Notes: generated by a model not told the origin, from the letters alone. Shown: positions 42,304-51,904, counted from the stretch's first letter. The stretch: DNA of 64,000 bases from Agrilactobacillus composti DSM 18527 = JCM 14202 (GCF_001436375.1 NZ_AZGA01000057.1:1-64000), one strand, 5' to 3'. Numbers and translations: made by a program.

Positions 42304-43227
42304 TTATGCTTGCACTTCCGTCGCCTTCATGGTGGCTAAGTTATGTTGAATGGTTTTCGCAGTGGCATCATACTTGGCTTTTTCAGCAGCGGTCAAGGCC
42401 ATTGGCGGATTGTCCACCACACCCTGGGCCCCAATAGTAGCCGGGTGGCCCACGCAAACCCCATAGTCGGGGTCAAAACAAGACACTGGGAAGATGCGCT
42501 TGGCGTCACTGCAAATGGCCTCGGTTAATTCCATGGCGATGGTGGCAATGCCAAAGGCGGTGTAGTGTTTCTTGTTGAAAATCTTCCAGCCCCCTAGCCG
42601 GGCGGCTTCAGATAAGGCATCTAAATCTAACGTTTTGATCTCGGTAATAGGCTTGTTGTTCACCCGGACCGTGGACCAAGCGGTAAATTGGGATTCCCCA
42701 TGTTCACCCATGTTAAAACCCCGGACATCGGCCACATTGACGTTGACCACTTTAGCCACGGCCCGGCGCATGCGGTATGTATCTAAGGCTGTCCCAGTCC
42801 CAATAATTTGGTTTTGGGGCAACCCTAGGTTTTCGGACCAATAAGTGGTGGCCACATCACAAGGATTGCTGATATCGATCAACACCCCGTGGAAGCCAGA
42901 CGCTTTTAGTTGGGGTAATACCTCCACAATGGCCTGTTTGGTGGTGCGGATCTCGCTGGTCCGATCGCCACCTAAAATAGCACTGATATCCCCGGCACAA
43001 AAGACCACCACATCGGCATCTTTTAAAGCCGCATAATCGTTATGAATGATTTTGGTATAGGTCGAAAGCCCCCCCAAAGCATCCGTCAGGTCGTAACTTT
43101 CGGCCTCTGCTAAATCCTCATCCTTGTCAAAAATCACTAAGGTATCCGCGATACCCTTCGTGATCATGTTAAAGGCCGTGGTAATCCCCACGTGCCCTAA
43201 CCCAATAATACCAATTGTTCTTGCCAT
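42304..43227 (-). CDS. L-2-hydroxyisocaproate dehydrogenase (lactate dehydrogenase family)
   Basis: 307 aa. Reduces branched or aromatic 2-oxo acids to L-2-hydroxy acids with NADH. NAD motif GLGHVGITTAF, IDISNPCDV, GTGTALDTYRMR, catalytic His in GFNMGEHGES. The substrate loop and the change from DTARF-type to DTYRM resemble hicDH rather than true lactate dehydrogenase. GGAGG before the ATG. Likely a sink for amino-acid-derived keto acids. Confidence 0.82.
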   Translation of the reverse strand: MARTIGIIGLGHVGITTAFNMITKGIADTLVIFDKDEDLAEAESYDLTDALGGLSTYTKIIHNDYAALKDADVVVFCAGDISAILGGDRTSEIRTTKQAIVEVLPQLKASGFHGVLIDISNPCDVATTYWSENLGLPQNQIIGTGTALDTYRMRRAVAKVVNVNVADVRGFNMGEHGESQFTAWSTVRVNNKPITEIKTLDLDALSEAARLGGWKIFNKKHYTAFGIATIAMELTEAICSDAKRIFPVSCFDPDYGVCVGHPATIGAQGVVDNPPMALTAAEKAKYDATAKTIQHNLATMKATEVQA

Positions 43228-43309
43228 AATAAAAAGCCTCCTAGCTTCGACATGAGTTTATTATAACAAAAAAATTAGAAAGCAGTGCTAAAAAACTGCT
43301 CAGACTGGG

Positions 43310-44308
43310 TTATTTCACATCAAAATCAAAAATCATGGTTAGGATTTCTTCATTTAATGGCAGGAAAATGTGATCAAAGATTTTGGACATATCCGGCTTT
43401 AAGTTGGCTTTAGGGTCTTCACTGATTTGTTGGGAGTCCTTTAGTGCCCGTTGGCGCATTTGGGTCACCAATTGATCCTGGCGATGATTCAAAAACTTGG
43501 TGAGTTTGGGATGACTATCCCCATACTTGTGCAAATAGTAGTAATAAAGTTCATAAAAAGTGTTATCTAATGTCCAATAATAGGTGGTGCGGTAATGGGC
43601 ATCACTGAAGACTTGGCTGAAGGGCTTAGCTTGAACCAATTCACTTTGCACGAAGCTAGCCGCCGAACGGACAATATTCATCACTTCATGGGAGTCACTC
43701 ATGTATTTGGCAAACTGGTCCACTTCATTTTCCGGCAGCTCAAAACCCACTTTATCCGCCCGTTGCTGGGTATCTAGTGTACTTAACTGTTGTTGGAAAT
43801 CCGCTTCCACCTGTTGGCTGTCCGTGATCAAGGTGCTTAACATTTGGGCCATAGTGGCATCACTTTTAGCCAGATCAGCTTTGATGGCTTGCCACAGGGG
43901 TTCAAAGGCCCCGGCAAAGTCTTGCTTCAATTCCAATTGGGAAGCTACAATGGTGTCTTGCGGTTTTTCGTCACTGGTATGGGAAATATAGCGCACCGCC
44001 AACGGCCAAACCATGGTGGCATCATCGGACAAATGGTCGTAGTCCAAATCTTGGTTAGGTCCATAGGCTTTCACCGCGTCAAAATCCATCAGGCCTAAAG
44101 GCGACACAATGATCTCCGCCATGGTGGTCATGATGGATAAAGCAAAATCCACGTCTTTAGGAGCTTGTTTAAACAAAGCTTGGAGCGTTTCAAAGACCTT
44201 CTGACGGGTTTTAGCGTCATCATAGGGCACCGCGTACATGCCGGAAGTTTGAATTGAGACCTCATCGAAATCGATGTTCACATAGGTTTTTGCGTTAACA
44301 GTTAACAT
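43310..44308 (-). CDS. Unknown protein, 332 aa, in a metal-transport gene cluster
   Basis: Not recognised. Soluble, acidic, mostly helical, with a Tyr-rich stretch (YYWTLDNTFYELYYYYLHKYG) about residue 245 and few cysteines. GTGAGG precedes the ATG. It follows the FecB-like binding-protein gene by 11 bp and ends the run of nitrate/molybdenum-linked genes on this strand, so it probably belongs to that transcript. A role in metal handling or nitrate respiration is only inferred from position. Confidence 0.65.
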   Translation of the reverse strand: MLTVNAKTYVNIDFDEVSIQTSGMYAVPYDDAKTRQKVFETLQALFKQAPKDVDFALSIMTTMAEIIVSPLGLMDFDAVKAYGPNQDLDYDHLSDDATMVWPLAVRYISHTSDEKPQDTIVASQLELKQDFAGAFEPLWQAIKADLAKSDATMAQMLSTLITDSQQVEADFQQQLSTLDTQQRADKVGFELPENEVDQFAKYMSDSHEVMNIVRSAASFVQSELVQAKPFSQVFSDAHYRTTYYWTLDNTFYELYYYYLHKYGDSHPKLTKFLNHRQDQLVTQMRQRALKDSQQISEDPKANLKPDMSKIFDHIFLPLNEEILTMIFDFDVK

Positions 44309-44319
44309 ACTTTACCTCA

Positions 44320-45366
44320 CTAGGCTTTGGGATTTTCACCGGCTAAAATCTGTTTAGCTTCGGTGGTGGTTAATTTGTAATTATAGTACTTATTATAAAA
44401 GGCTTTGGTTTCTTTGACCATATCCACGTTAGCCAGGGCCTTAGGGTGGAGTAATTTACCAGCCCAGAGGACTTGTAAGGCTTCTTCGGCACTGTAACGA
44501 TCCCATGGGAAAGTACCTTGGGGGTTGCCGTAGACTTTGTTATTTTTCACCGCTTTTAATTGGGCAAAACGAGAGTCATTCTTCAAAGCTTGGCGGGCGG
44601 CAGTGGTCGTCGTTTGGCCAATAATAATCACATCAGGATTAGCTTTGACAACTTGTTCCATGGTGGTTTCGATCATATTGCCCTTTTGTGTTAAGGCATT
44701 CTTGCCCCCGGCATTTTTGATCCATTCGTTGACGATGGATTGGGTGCCATCAACTTTCAGCAAATCAGCGGTGCTGACAATATGTAGGACAGTTGGTTTT
44801 TTAGCTTTAGCCACTTTCTTTTGAACGTAACTGATGTTGCCCTTTAATTCTTTGTTATATTTGGCAGCGACTTTCGGGGCATTGCCACCTAACACTTTAG
44901 CCGTGGTGGTCACGGATTTTTGTAAACCGTTGAAGTCTTGGTACATGACGTTGACGGCTGGGATATTGGCTTCTTTAGCCTTGGCCACAGTTGGGGCATC
45001 AGAGGCTAGAACCACGTCGGGTTTGGTTTTGACCAGTTCTTCCACCTGCAGATCCGTGCCATTGTATGGGGCCGTCACTTTTTTAATGCCGGGATAAACT
45101 TGAGCAAACCAGGGTTGTTTTTGAATCATTGGGGTGGTGGCCACTAGCTTCTTTTGACCCCCTAATAATAAGACCACCTGGTTGTTGGCGTGCCATAAAT
45201 CGGCCACTCGATTGACTTTGTTGGGTACGGTGACTTTGGCGCCGGTTAAATCCGTCACCGTCCGGGTGGCTTTGGCAGCTTGAACATTGCCGGTGCCAGT
45301 ATTCGCCGCAAACAAGCCAACCATCCCAATAGCTAATAACCATTTTAGTGCGTGCTTCATCTTCAT
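44320..45366 (-). CDS. FecB/BtuF-type ABC transporter binding protein
   Basis: 348 aa periplasmic-binding class III protein. Signal peptide KMKHALKWLLAIGMVGLFAANTG with cleavage probably near VQAA; no lipobox Cys. Features: RTVTDLTGAKVTVPNKVNRV, KPDVVLASD, and NAGGKNAL. GAGGAGGAG precedes the ATG at 45366. It forms an ABC system with the ATPase and permease that follow upstream. Ligand could be iron-siderophore, heme, cobalamin or, given narK and moa genes in the same run, molybdate (as in MolABC). Confidence 0.78.
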   Translation of the reverse strand: MKMKHALKWLLAIGMVGLFAANTGTGNVQAAKATRTVTDLTGAKVTVPNKVNRVADLWHANNQVVLLLGGQKKLVATTPMIQKQPWFAQVYPGIKKVTAPYNGTDLQVEELVKTKPDVVLASDAPTVAKAKEANIPAVNVMYQDFNGLQKSVTTTAKVLGGNAPKVAAKYNKELKGNISYVQKKVAKAKKPTVLHIVSTADLLKVDGTQSIVNEWIKNAGGKNALTQKGNMIETTMEQVVKANPDVIIIGQTTTTAARQALKNDSRFAQLKAVKNNKVYGNPQGTFPWDRYSAEEALQVLWAGKLLHPKALANVDMVKETKAFYNKYYNYKLTTTEAKQILAGENPKA

Positions 45367-45380
45367 GTTAAATCTCCTCC

Positions 45381-46160
45381 TCATAAGGTAATCATGCACA
45401 CCAGCCGTTGACAGCTGGCCACATATTCCACGTGCAGATTGGTGCCGTAAATCTTACTGAGCTTTTCACTGTTGATCATTGCCGCCATATCACCCACTTC
45501 CAAATGGCCGGTACGATCCACCAAAGCCACTTGATGTTTTAACAAAACGGCTTGATTGGGGTCATGGGAGGTCAACACGATCCCCAGACCCTGATCAGCC
45601 AGTTGTTGCAATAATTTAAGGATTTGAACCTGATTGCGATAATCCAAGGCTGCGGTAGGTTCATCCAGGAGCATGATTTGTGGGGCCTGCATCAAGGCCT
45701 TGCCAATGGTCACCAGTTGCATTTGCCCGCCGCTGAGGCTTTGGCATTCCCGATTTAACAAGTCACTGGCATTTAATTCCCCCAAAACCTGTTGGGCCTG
45801 GTGATAATCGGCTTCCCGGGGTTTTTGAAACAACCCTAACTGAGCGGTTTTCCCTAACAATAAATAGTCTAACACTGTATAGGGCAAGGCACCAATGCTG
45901 GTCATTTGGGGCACCAGGGCAATGGCTTGGGCCCGCTTAGCTGGGGGCAATTGGCTGACATTTTGGTGGTCCAGTAAAACCGAGCCGCGCACCGGGGTCA
46001 ATAGCCCACATAGTAGTTGTAACAAGGTGGACTTCCCCACCCCATTGGGTCCCAGGATGGTGGTGATCTGCCCGGGATTGATGGTTAAGTTAACGTCTTT
46101 TAAACACAGCTTGGCCTTGGTATACCCGTAGGTCAAGGCTTTGGTGGCGAGTGTAGGCAT
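45381..46160 (-). CDS. ABC transporter ATPase, FecE/BtuD type
   Basis: 259 aa. Walker A GPNGVGKST, Q-loop ALVPQ, signature LSGGQMQL, Walker B IMLLDEPTAALD, H-loop LTSHDP. It begins exactly at the permease stop and ends 14 bp before the binding-protein start. Drives the FecB-type uptake system. Confidence 0.88.
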   Translation of the reverse strand: MPTLATKALTYGYTKAKLCLKDVNLTINPGQITTILGPNGVGKSTLLQLLCGLLTPVRGSVLLDHQNVSQLPPAKRAQAIALVPQMTSIGALPYTVLDYLLLGKTAQLGLFQKPREADYHQAQQVLGELNASDLLNRECQSLSGGQMQLVTIGKALMQAPQIMLLDEPTAALDYRNQVQILKLLQQLADQGLGIVLTSHDPNQAVLLKHQVALVDRTGHLEVGDMAAMINSEKLSKIYGTNLHVEYVASCQRLVCMITL

Positions 46161-47177
46161 CTATAGCCGCCCCCTTTGTTTGAACAAAATCCCAATAAAG
46201 AATGGGGTCCCGATCAAGCCGGTTAAAATCCCCAAAGGAATTTCCCCTGGAGACAGGGTCCGGGCTAAGGTGTCGATCAACAACAAGAACAACGCCCCTA
46301 ATATACCCATCAGCGGCAGGGCCCGTTGGTTGTTTTGTTGGGTGAGTAATTTGGCGATGTGGGGGATGATCAAGCCCACCCAGCCAATGGTGCCGGCAAT
46401 GGCCACGGCCGCCGCCGTCAATAGGGTGGCACATAAAATCACGATCATCCGTTCAAATTTCAAATTCACCCCGGTGGCTAAGGCTTCCGTGGGGCTTAGG
46501 GACAAGACGTTTAAGCGAAAGCGCAGGGCCAATAAAATCCCCCCGGCAATGACAAACACCGGCAACGTGGCCAACAGGGTTTGGTAATTCACCTTGGCCA
46601 AGCTGCCCAATTGCCAATAGACGATATCTTGCAGTTGGCTTTCCGGGTCGGCTAAATATTTTAATAACCCCAAAATGGCGGTCATAAAGCCCCCCACCAC
46701 GATCCCGGCCAAGACCAGGGTCAAATTGTTACTGCTTTTCAGTAAAGCGGGCACCATCATGGTCAAAGATACGGTGATAATCCCGGCCACAAAGGCACAA
46801 ATTTCAATGGCGATAATATTACCGTGGGCTAAAATGGCCACCGCGGCCCCCACGGAGGCCCCGGTGGTGACCCCCAATAGATCTGGAGAAACCAAAGGAT
46901 TTTGGAAAATACTTTGATACGCCCCTCCAGATAAACTCAGGCCGAAGCCAATCAAACAGGCCCCTAAAATTCGGGGCAGGCGTAATTGCCAAATCACCGT
47001 CATAGCAGTGGTGGGGACTTTGGCCAACCAAATGGGATGGGTCAAGGCCTGCCACATGTCCGACCAAGACAACAATAGGCGCCCGGCACAAAGGGCACCT
47101 AAAAAAATCATGATCAAGACCACAAAGGTCCCAATCATGATACCGTGATATTTACGTTGTTGCGTGCGATAGTCCAA
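46161..47177 (-). CDS. ABC transporter permease, FecCD type
   Basis: 338 aa with about 10 helices. Typical FecCD sequences: LRLPRILGACLIGFGLSLSGGAYQSIFQNPLVSPDLLGVTTGAS, GIVVGGFM, and the C-terminal GWVGLIIPHIAKLL...GEIPLGILTGLIGTPFF. The TTG at 47177 follows GGGGGTAGTCAC. Forms the membrane dimer of the system; narK is 15 bp upstream. Confidence 0.88.
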   Translation of the reverse strand: MDYRTQQRKYHGIMIGTFVVLIMIFLGALCAGRLLLSWSDMWQALTHPIWLAKVPTTAMTVIWQLRLPRILGACLIGFGLSLSGGAYQSIFQNPLVSPDLLGVTTGASVGAAVAILAHGNIIAIEICAFVAGIITVSLTMMVPALLKSSNNLTLVLAGIVVGGFMTAILGLLKYLADPESQLQDIVYWQLGSLAKVNYQTLLATLPVFVIAGGILLALRFRLNVLSLSPTEALATGVNLKFERMIVILCATLLTAAAVAIAGTIGWVGLIIPHIAKLLTQQNNQRALPLMGILGALFLLLIDTLARTLSPGEIPLGILTGLIGTPFFIGILFKQRGRL

Positions 47178-47192
47178 GTGACTACCCCCAAA

Positions 47193-48377
47193 TCAATTAA
47201 AGTCTGAATTGCCTGATTTAATAAAGGCTAGGTACAACACTACCAGACAAACGATGATCATGGCAGTTAAGAAATAAAAGCCCGATTGATAGCTGCCGGT
47301 ATGTTGCTTGATGACCCCCATGAATAGTGGTGGGAAATAGCCCCCTAAGCCACCGATGGCCCCCACAAAACCAGTGACGGTCCCGGTGTTACCTTTAGAG
47401 ACAAAGGGTACCATTTTAAAGACCACCCCATTGCCAATCCCGGTTAACAGGGCAATAACAATGATACTGGTCATAAATAAGGCTAAGCTGCCCATGGTCC
47501 AAGCTAGACATAGGCTTAAAATGAACATTAAGCCAAACAGGCCTTCCAGTAGTTTCATGGGGTTGACCTTATCAGCCAAGGCCCCACCGATGGGCCGGCA
47601 TAGGGTAGCCACCGCCGCAAAAGCAGCCGCCCATAGACCGGCGCGCACTGGGGTGATTTTAAAGGAATCCGCCAATAGGGCGGGTAATAGATTGCTTAAA
47701 GACACAAATAGACCAAACGTTAAGAAATAAAATAAAGCTAAATACCAAGTGTTGGCTTCTTTAGCCACCACAAAGGCTTGTCCCAGGGTCTTGTCTTTGT
47801 TCACAGGCATTTCTTGACACAAAAGATAAAATAAAACGATCATAACGACCAAGAGGATCATTAAGAAATAATAGACCCCACTAAGCCCGAAACCTTGGGA
47901 AATTTTAGGCAGTGATAAAGCGGCCACGGCATTCCCAATGTTCCCCATGCCGGCTAGGCCTAACACTAGGCCTTGTTTTTCCGGGGGATACCAGACAGAT
48001 ATGTATGAAATGGCCACCGCAAAGGATGTGCCACTCATGCCCAGTAAGAAGGCCAGAAAAATCAACATGCCGTAAGAGCTGGCATTTAAAGCCATGGGAA
48101 TAAAGAATAACGGAATCAGGACAAAAATCATTAAGGCGATATAGACCTTTTTGCCCCCAAAACGATCGCTTAAATACCCCATGGGGATGCGCATAATGGA
48201 TCCCAATAAAACGGGGGTGGCGATCATAAAGGTTTTCTCAGAAATAGTTAGCCCTAAGTCTTTGGTGATTTGGTTGGCCAAAGGTGCTAATGAGGACCAG
48301 GCCATAAATGAGACCAGCATGGCCAAGGTCCCCATGACCAGGGCCATCGTTGCTGCAGTTTTACCTTGTTTTGACAT
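47193..48377 (-). CDS. narK: Nitrate/nitrite transporter (NarK, MFS-NNP family)
   Basis: 394 aa with 12 helices. NNP signatures: RIPMGYLSDRFGGKK in the 2-3 loop, LAGMGNIGNAVAA in helix 5 (Gly-rich nitrate signature 1), and GAIGGLGGYFPP in helix 11 (signature 2). Imports nitrate and/or exports nitrite for NarGHJI. ATG at 48377 lies eight bases after the moaA stop; the ribosome site GGAGG is rather far (12 bases). Confidence 0.9.
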   Translation of the reverse strand: MSKQGKTAATMALVMGTLAMLVSFMAWSSLAPLANQITKDLGLTISEKTFMIATPVLLGSIMRIPMGYLSDRFGGKKVYIALMIFVLIPLFFIPMALNASSYGMLIFLAFLLGMSGTSFAVAISYISVWYPPEKQGLVLGLAGMGNIGNAVAALSLPKISQGFGLSGVYYFLMILLVVMIVLFYLLCQEMPVNKDKTLGQAFVVAKEANTWYLALFYFLTFGLFVSLSNLLPALLADSFKITPVRAGLWAAAFAAVATLCRPIGGALADKVNPMKLLEGLFGLMFILSLCLAWTMGSLALFMTSIIVIALLTGIGNGVVFKMVPFVSKGNTGTVTGFVGAIGGLGGYFPPLFMGVIKQHTGSYQSGFYFLTAMIIVCLVVLYLAFIKSGNSDFN

Positions 48378-48385
48378 GAAAAATG

Positions 48386-49441
48386 TTAACCTCCAATTTG
48401 ACTCATATGACGCCAAGTAGGCTGTTTATGAATAATTTGGTCGGCTTGGCTTAACGCCATTTCGTGGTTTTCTGGTTTATTATCTAATGCTTTTTGAATT
48501 AGATGATCAAAGGCTTGGTCATCAAAAATGGCCGAGCGGATATTGATTTCTTCATTCCAAAATAAACAAGCTTTCACATAACCATCGGCGGTGATGCGCA
48601 GGCGGTTGCAGCTTTCACAGAAGTTGCAGCTAATGGGATGGATCAGACCAAAGCTACCCTTGGCCCCTTTGATGCGGTAATTATCTGAAGGGCCGTTACC
48701 GGTCAAAGAATCAATGGGGTCATACTTGAAACCGGCGGCTTTGCAGACTTCAAAGACCCGTTCCAAGCCCAGGTATTCCTTTTTCCAAACGGCTTTGTCA
48801 GCGCCAATTGGCATATATTCAATGAACCGGACGTTGACCCGGTGATCTAAGGTATATTTCAAGAAATCAATGATTTCGGAATCATTTTCACCATTGATCA
48901 AGACCACATTTAACTTGATAGCCTTATAGCCCAGGTCAGCGGCGGTTTGAATCCCCGCCATGACTTGTTTGATATTGCCGCCCCGGGTGATTTCCTTGTA
49001 GCGGTCGGCTTTAAAGGTATCTAAGCTAATATTTAAACGGTCTAAGCCAGCCGCCTTTAACGCCGCTGCTTTTTTAGGCAGGTACAGCCCATTAGTAGTG
49101 GCGGCCACGTCATCAATGCCGTCGATGGCTTTGATCCGCCGGACAATGTCCACAATATCCGTGCGCACTAAGGGTTCGCCTCCGGTGAGGCGAATGCTGT
49201 GGATACCGTGGCGGGCAAAATTCTTCACCAACTGGACGATTTCATCTTGGGACAAAACCTTATCACTTGGGAAAAATGGCAGGCCTTCTTTGGGCATACA
49301 GTAAACGCAACGCAGTGGACAGCGATCGGTGACCGAGATGCGGATATAATCATGGACTCGACCAAATTTATCCTTTAACACAGCAGTCTCGTTGGCATCA
49401 GCTTGACCTGTTAATGGTACTGAATCTTGTAATACTTCCAT
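48386..49441 (-). CDS. moaA: GTP 3',8-cyclase
   Basis: 351-aa radical SAM enzyme starting molybdopterin synthesis. N-terminal cluster [15 protein letters not shown] (CxxxCxxC), GGEPLVR, the second cluster [24 protein letters not shown] near the C-terminus. It does not end in the usual GG, since the last residues are SQIGG in fact (GG present). AAGAGGA precedes the ATG. Upstream is moaD, downstream narK. Confidence 0.94.
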   Translation of the reverse strand: MEVLQDSVPLTGQADANETAVLKDKFGRVHDYIRISVTDRCPLRCVYCMPKEGLPFFPSDKVLSQDEIVQLVKNFARHGIHSIRLTGGEPLVRTDIVDIVRRIKAIDGIDDVAATTNGLYLPKKAAALKAAGLDRLNISLDTFKADRYKEITRGGNIKQVMAGIQTAADLGYKAIKLNVVLINGENDSEIIDFLKYTLDHRVNVRFIEYMPIGADKAVWKKEYLGLERVFEVCKAAGFKYDPIDSLTGNGPSDNYRIKGAKGSFGLIHPISCNFCESCNRLRITADGYVKACLFWNEEINIRSAIFDDQAFDHLIQKALDNKPENHEMALSQADQIIHKQPTWRHMSQIGG

Positions 49442-49455
49442 GTAAATCCTCTTTT

Positions 49456-49707
49456 CTAGCCACCACTAACGGGTGGGATCAACGCATATTCATGAGTTTC
49501 AGTGATATCTAACACAGCTTCTTCGCCCACAAAGGCTTCATCCACTGCCAAGCGCACCGGCGGTAAGTAAGCGGCCACCACCGGGTAAGCCCCGGCCACG
49601 GCTTGCTTCAAGTCAGCGGTTGTGGGTGTGTCGTTGGCAAAAGCCACTTCTATTTCGTTGGCGTCCACCATTTCTTGTAGATAGGCGAATAATTTAATTT
49701 TTATCAT
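49456..49707 (-). CDS. moaD: Molybdopterin synthase small subunit
   Basis: 83 aa ubiquitin-like sulfur carrier ending in the required Gly-Gly (IPPVSGG). [12 protein letters not shown] at the start is typical. The ATG at 49707 lies within the last codons of moaE (14-bp overlap); the longer frame up to 49842 is the moaE shadow. Works with MoaE to insert sulfur into precursor Z. Confidence 0.9.
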   Translation of the reverse strand: MIKIKLFAYLQEMVDANEIEVAFANDTPTTADLKQAVAGAYPVVAAYLPPVRLAVDEAFVGEEAVLDITETHEYALIPPVSGG

Positions 49708-50113
49708 CAGCAATGCCTCCCCAGCGGGTCCGGTCGGTATCGAATTCTTCTTTCCAAATTGGCACATGTTCTTTAATGGTATCCATGAGATACGCACATT
49801 GTTTAAAAGCGGTTGCACGATGGGCTGAAGCGACCCCCACAAAGACGGCGGCTTCGGTGAGCTCTAAATGACCCAAACGGTGCACTAGTACCACGCGACT
49901 GCCCGTGGCTTCAACTTCATCGGCCAAGCGTTTGAGCTCTTTTTCCGCCATGGTTTCATAAGCCGAGTAGCTGATGGATTGGGTCTGGATATCATCCGTC
50001 CACTCCCGTACTGTCCCCACAAAGGTTACAATACCACCATATTGGGCGTCAACCAAGCGTTGGTTCAAATCTAAAATGTCGATGGGTTCTTTGGTCAATG
50101 CGATATAGGCCAA
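49694..50113 (-). CDS. moaE: Molybdopterin synthase catalytic subunit
   Basis: 139 aa. YGGIVTFVGTVREWTDD, SYSAYETMAEKEL, VHRLGHLELTEAAVFVGVASAHRATAF and HVPIWKEE are MoaE hallmarks, with catalytic Lys in the last. TTG at 50113 is eight bases after GGAGG; the GTG at 50122 overlaps that site. First gene of the run moaE-moaD-moaA-narK-ABC-unknown. The AT-rich 140 bp upstream should carry the promoter; a TACCCCT heptamer (about 50155-50161) there resembles NarL-type half-sites but is alone. Confidence 0.92.
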   Translation of the reverse strand: MAYIALTKEPIDILDLNQRLVDAQYGGIVTFVGTVREWTDDIQTQSISYSAYETMAEKELKRLADEVEATGSRVVLVHRLGHLELTEAAVFVGVASAHRATAFKQCAYLMDTIKEHVPIWKEEFDTDRTRWGGIADDKN

Positions 50114-50254
50114 GCACGCCACCTCCTATCGAAAGTTTATAGCTTCACAATAATATACCCCTATTATGACATATTAATTGAGAATTGCTATCAGTTATTT
50201 CCCTAATTGAAGAAATATTTGCTGTGATGCAGAATTTTTTTTAGATACCGAGCC

Positions 50255-50291
50255 AAAAAGGCCCGGTCATCGCCTTTTGGGCGCACCGGGT
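50255..50291 (-). terminator. Terminator after the CPBP protease genes
   Basis: Stem ACCCGGT / ACCGGGC with inner GCC / GGC and a T5 run on the minus strand. Confidence 0.78.
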
Positions 50292-50311
50292 CGCGTTTAA
50301 AAATTAGCCTG

Positions 50312-50992
50312 TTAAGCCATCACAAACGTCAAGATGAACATGATCACGGCGGCAAAAACTTGCACGAAATCAAAGAGAAAATGGGTGGCAATATTTTGCC
50401 AAATATTTTGCGATATCCAATAGATTACCGAGAAGACCGCCCCAATGACCATGTAAGGGATCATTTGCAGCACATACCCGCCGAAATTGTTCCAGTGGCC
50501 TAAACCAAAGGCCACTGCGGAGACCACAAACATCACTGGGGTCAGCAAGCCCCGGTTACGCCACTGGTAAAATAATACATAGCGGAAAACAATTTCCTCA
50601 GAAAACGGCGCCATCAAAGCCGTAAGACTGCCAATCAAACTTAAGGTCGCCGTACTTTGCGCACTTAACAGCATCGCTGCTGGCATGAAGGGCTGCAAGC
50701 CCAGGCGCACCAAGGATAAAACGCCATATAAACCAATCGTTAGCAATACGGCAATCCCTAAATTGCGCCAAAGATGGGCCCGAAACTCAGGCCAATCGGC
50801 TTTTAAAACGCCCCCATATAAATAAAGCAGCGCTAACAACCCCACTAAAAATATCAACACCGTCACACTGACCTTGCCCAAATCAGAAGGTATCTTGGTG
50901 GTCAACGTTCCCAAACTCAATTCAATAATTGGTACTAAAATCGCCACGATCGTTTTGACCGGGCTAATCGCAATTCTGCCGTGATCCGTCAT
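50312..50992 (-). CDS. CPBP family intramembrane metalloprotease
   Basis: 226 aa with about six to seven helices. Conserved motifs: EExxxR in PFSEEIVFRYVLF, FxxxH in AFGLGHW, and HFLFDF. GGGAGTGA lies before the ATG at 50992. Members process membrane proteins, and in lactic acid bacteria several give bacteriocin self-immunity. It follows a second CPBP gene by 26 bp. Confidence 0.8.
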   Translation of the reverse strand: MTDHGRIAISPVKTIVAILVPIIELSLGTLTTKIPSDLGKVSVTVLIFLVGLLALLYLYGGVLKADWPEFRAHLWRNLGIAVLLTIGLYGVLSLVRLGLQPFMPAAMLLSAQSTATLSLIGSLTALMAPFSEEIVFRYVLFYQWRNRGLLTPVMFVVSAVAFGLGHWNNFGGYVLQMIPYMVIGAVFSVIYWISQNIWQNIATHFLFDFVQVFAAVIMFILTFVMA

Positions 50993-51018
50993 GCAATTCA
51001 CTCCCATTTTTTCACTAA

Positions 51019-51783
51019 TCAAATGACTTGGCGCCGAATCTTTCTGGCCCATAGCCAAAAGCCCAAGCCAGTAAATATCCCAAAATAAAGTACAGTCGTC
51101 CAAATCCCAGAACTGGCCTGATTGCTCATGGTCCCAAAGGCGATTTGATCAAAGGCAGTCACAACAGCATGGGCCAAAATCGGCAGCCACAGACTGCCAC
51201 TGATAATATAAATAATCGCCAAAAAGAAACCCCCCGCGAAAGCATAGATCACCTGTAAGCAAGTACTGACTAATGAATTCGAATTGCCCAGGAGATTGGT
51301 CAAATGGGCCAAGCCAAAAATCGCGCCACTGGCTAACGCCGCCAACAAAGGCGTCACTTGAAATAACTGGCGCAGGCCATTGACCAACAAGCCCCGAAAC
51401 ACATATTCTTCTAACATCCCCACCGCTAGGCCAATTCCTAAGGCCAATAACACGTTAGTCCCGGTCCAATCAAATTGGGTGGGTAAGGTGCTGTCCCCAA
51501 TCAAGATCACGACCATCGGCAGCAATAATACCAGCTGTTGGCGTTTAAACCCGTGTAAACCCACAGTGATCCGCAAATAAAAATGATTGAAAATCAGCCA
51601 AATCAAACAAGTTACTAAAGCGCCCACAATTGTGGTCACACTGGGGAACAGCAGGTGAGCAGCCGACATCCCGGCAGCATAAACCAAAATTCGGCCGAAA
51701 ACACCGCCAATACTCACAAAAACCATGGTTAAAACCAATAAGCCCAACATAAAAAATGGTAACTGCTTCCGAATGCCTGGCAC
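51019..51783 (-). CDS. CPBP family intramembrane metalloprotease
   Basis: 254 aa. EExxxR in MLEEYVFRGLLVNGLRQ, FGLAHLTN, HAVVTAFD: all three motifs intact. About seven helices. The GTG at 51783 is close behind AAGGAAGG, so the start is slightly uncertain. Upstream partner of the other CPBP gene; the two differ enough that they are not a recent duplication. Confidence 0.8.
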   Translation of the reverse strand: MPGIRKQLPFFMLGLLVLTMVFVSIGGVFGRILVYAAGMSAAHLLFPSVTTIVGALVTCLIWLIFNHFYLRITVGLHGFKRQQLVLLLPMVVILIGDSTLPTQFDWTGTNVLLALGIGLAVGMLEEYVFRGLLVNGLRQLFQVTPLLAALASGAIFGLAHLTNLLGNSNSLVSTCLQVIYAFAGGFFLAIIYIISGSLWLPILAHAVVTAFDQIAFGTMSNQASSGIWTTVLYFGIFTGLGFWLWARKIRRQVI

Positions 51784-51867
51784 CGCCTTCCTTAATGATT
51801 ATAATAAATTATATTATATCGTCGTCAGCTAGCTTTTGGTACTAACAGAATTGTCAGATGCCACAAA

Positions 51868-51897
51868 AAAAACCCTCTGCCAGCTGCAGAAGATTCA
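51868..51897 (-). terminator. Terminator after the amidohydrolase gene
   Basis: Short stem around TCTGC / GCAGA with an eight-T run on the minus strand, just downstream of the amidohydrolase stop. Confidence 0.65.
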
Positions 51898-51904
51898 AGT
51901 TTGA

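Noticed and set aside
50155-50161. NarL/NreC-type nitrate regulator site before moaE
   Set aside because: Only a single TACCCCT heptamer; no clear partner site or regulator gene in the window, so chance is likely.
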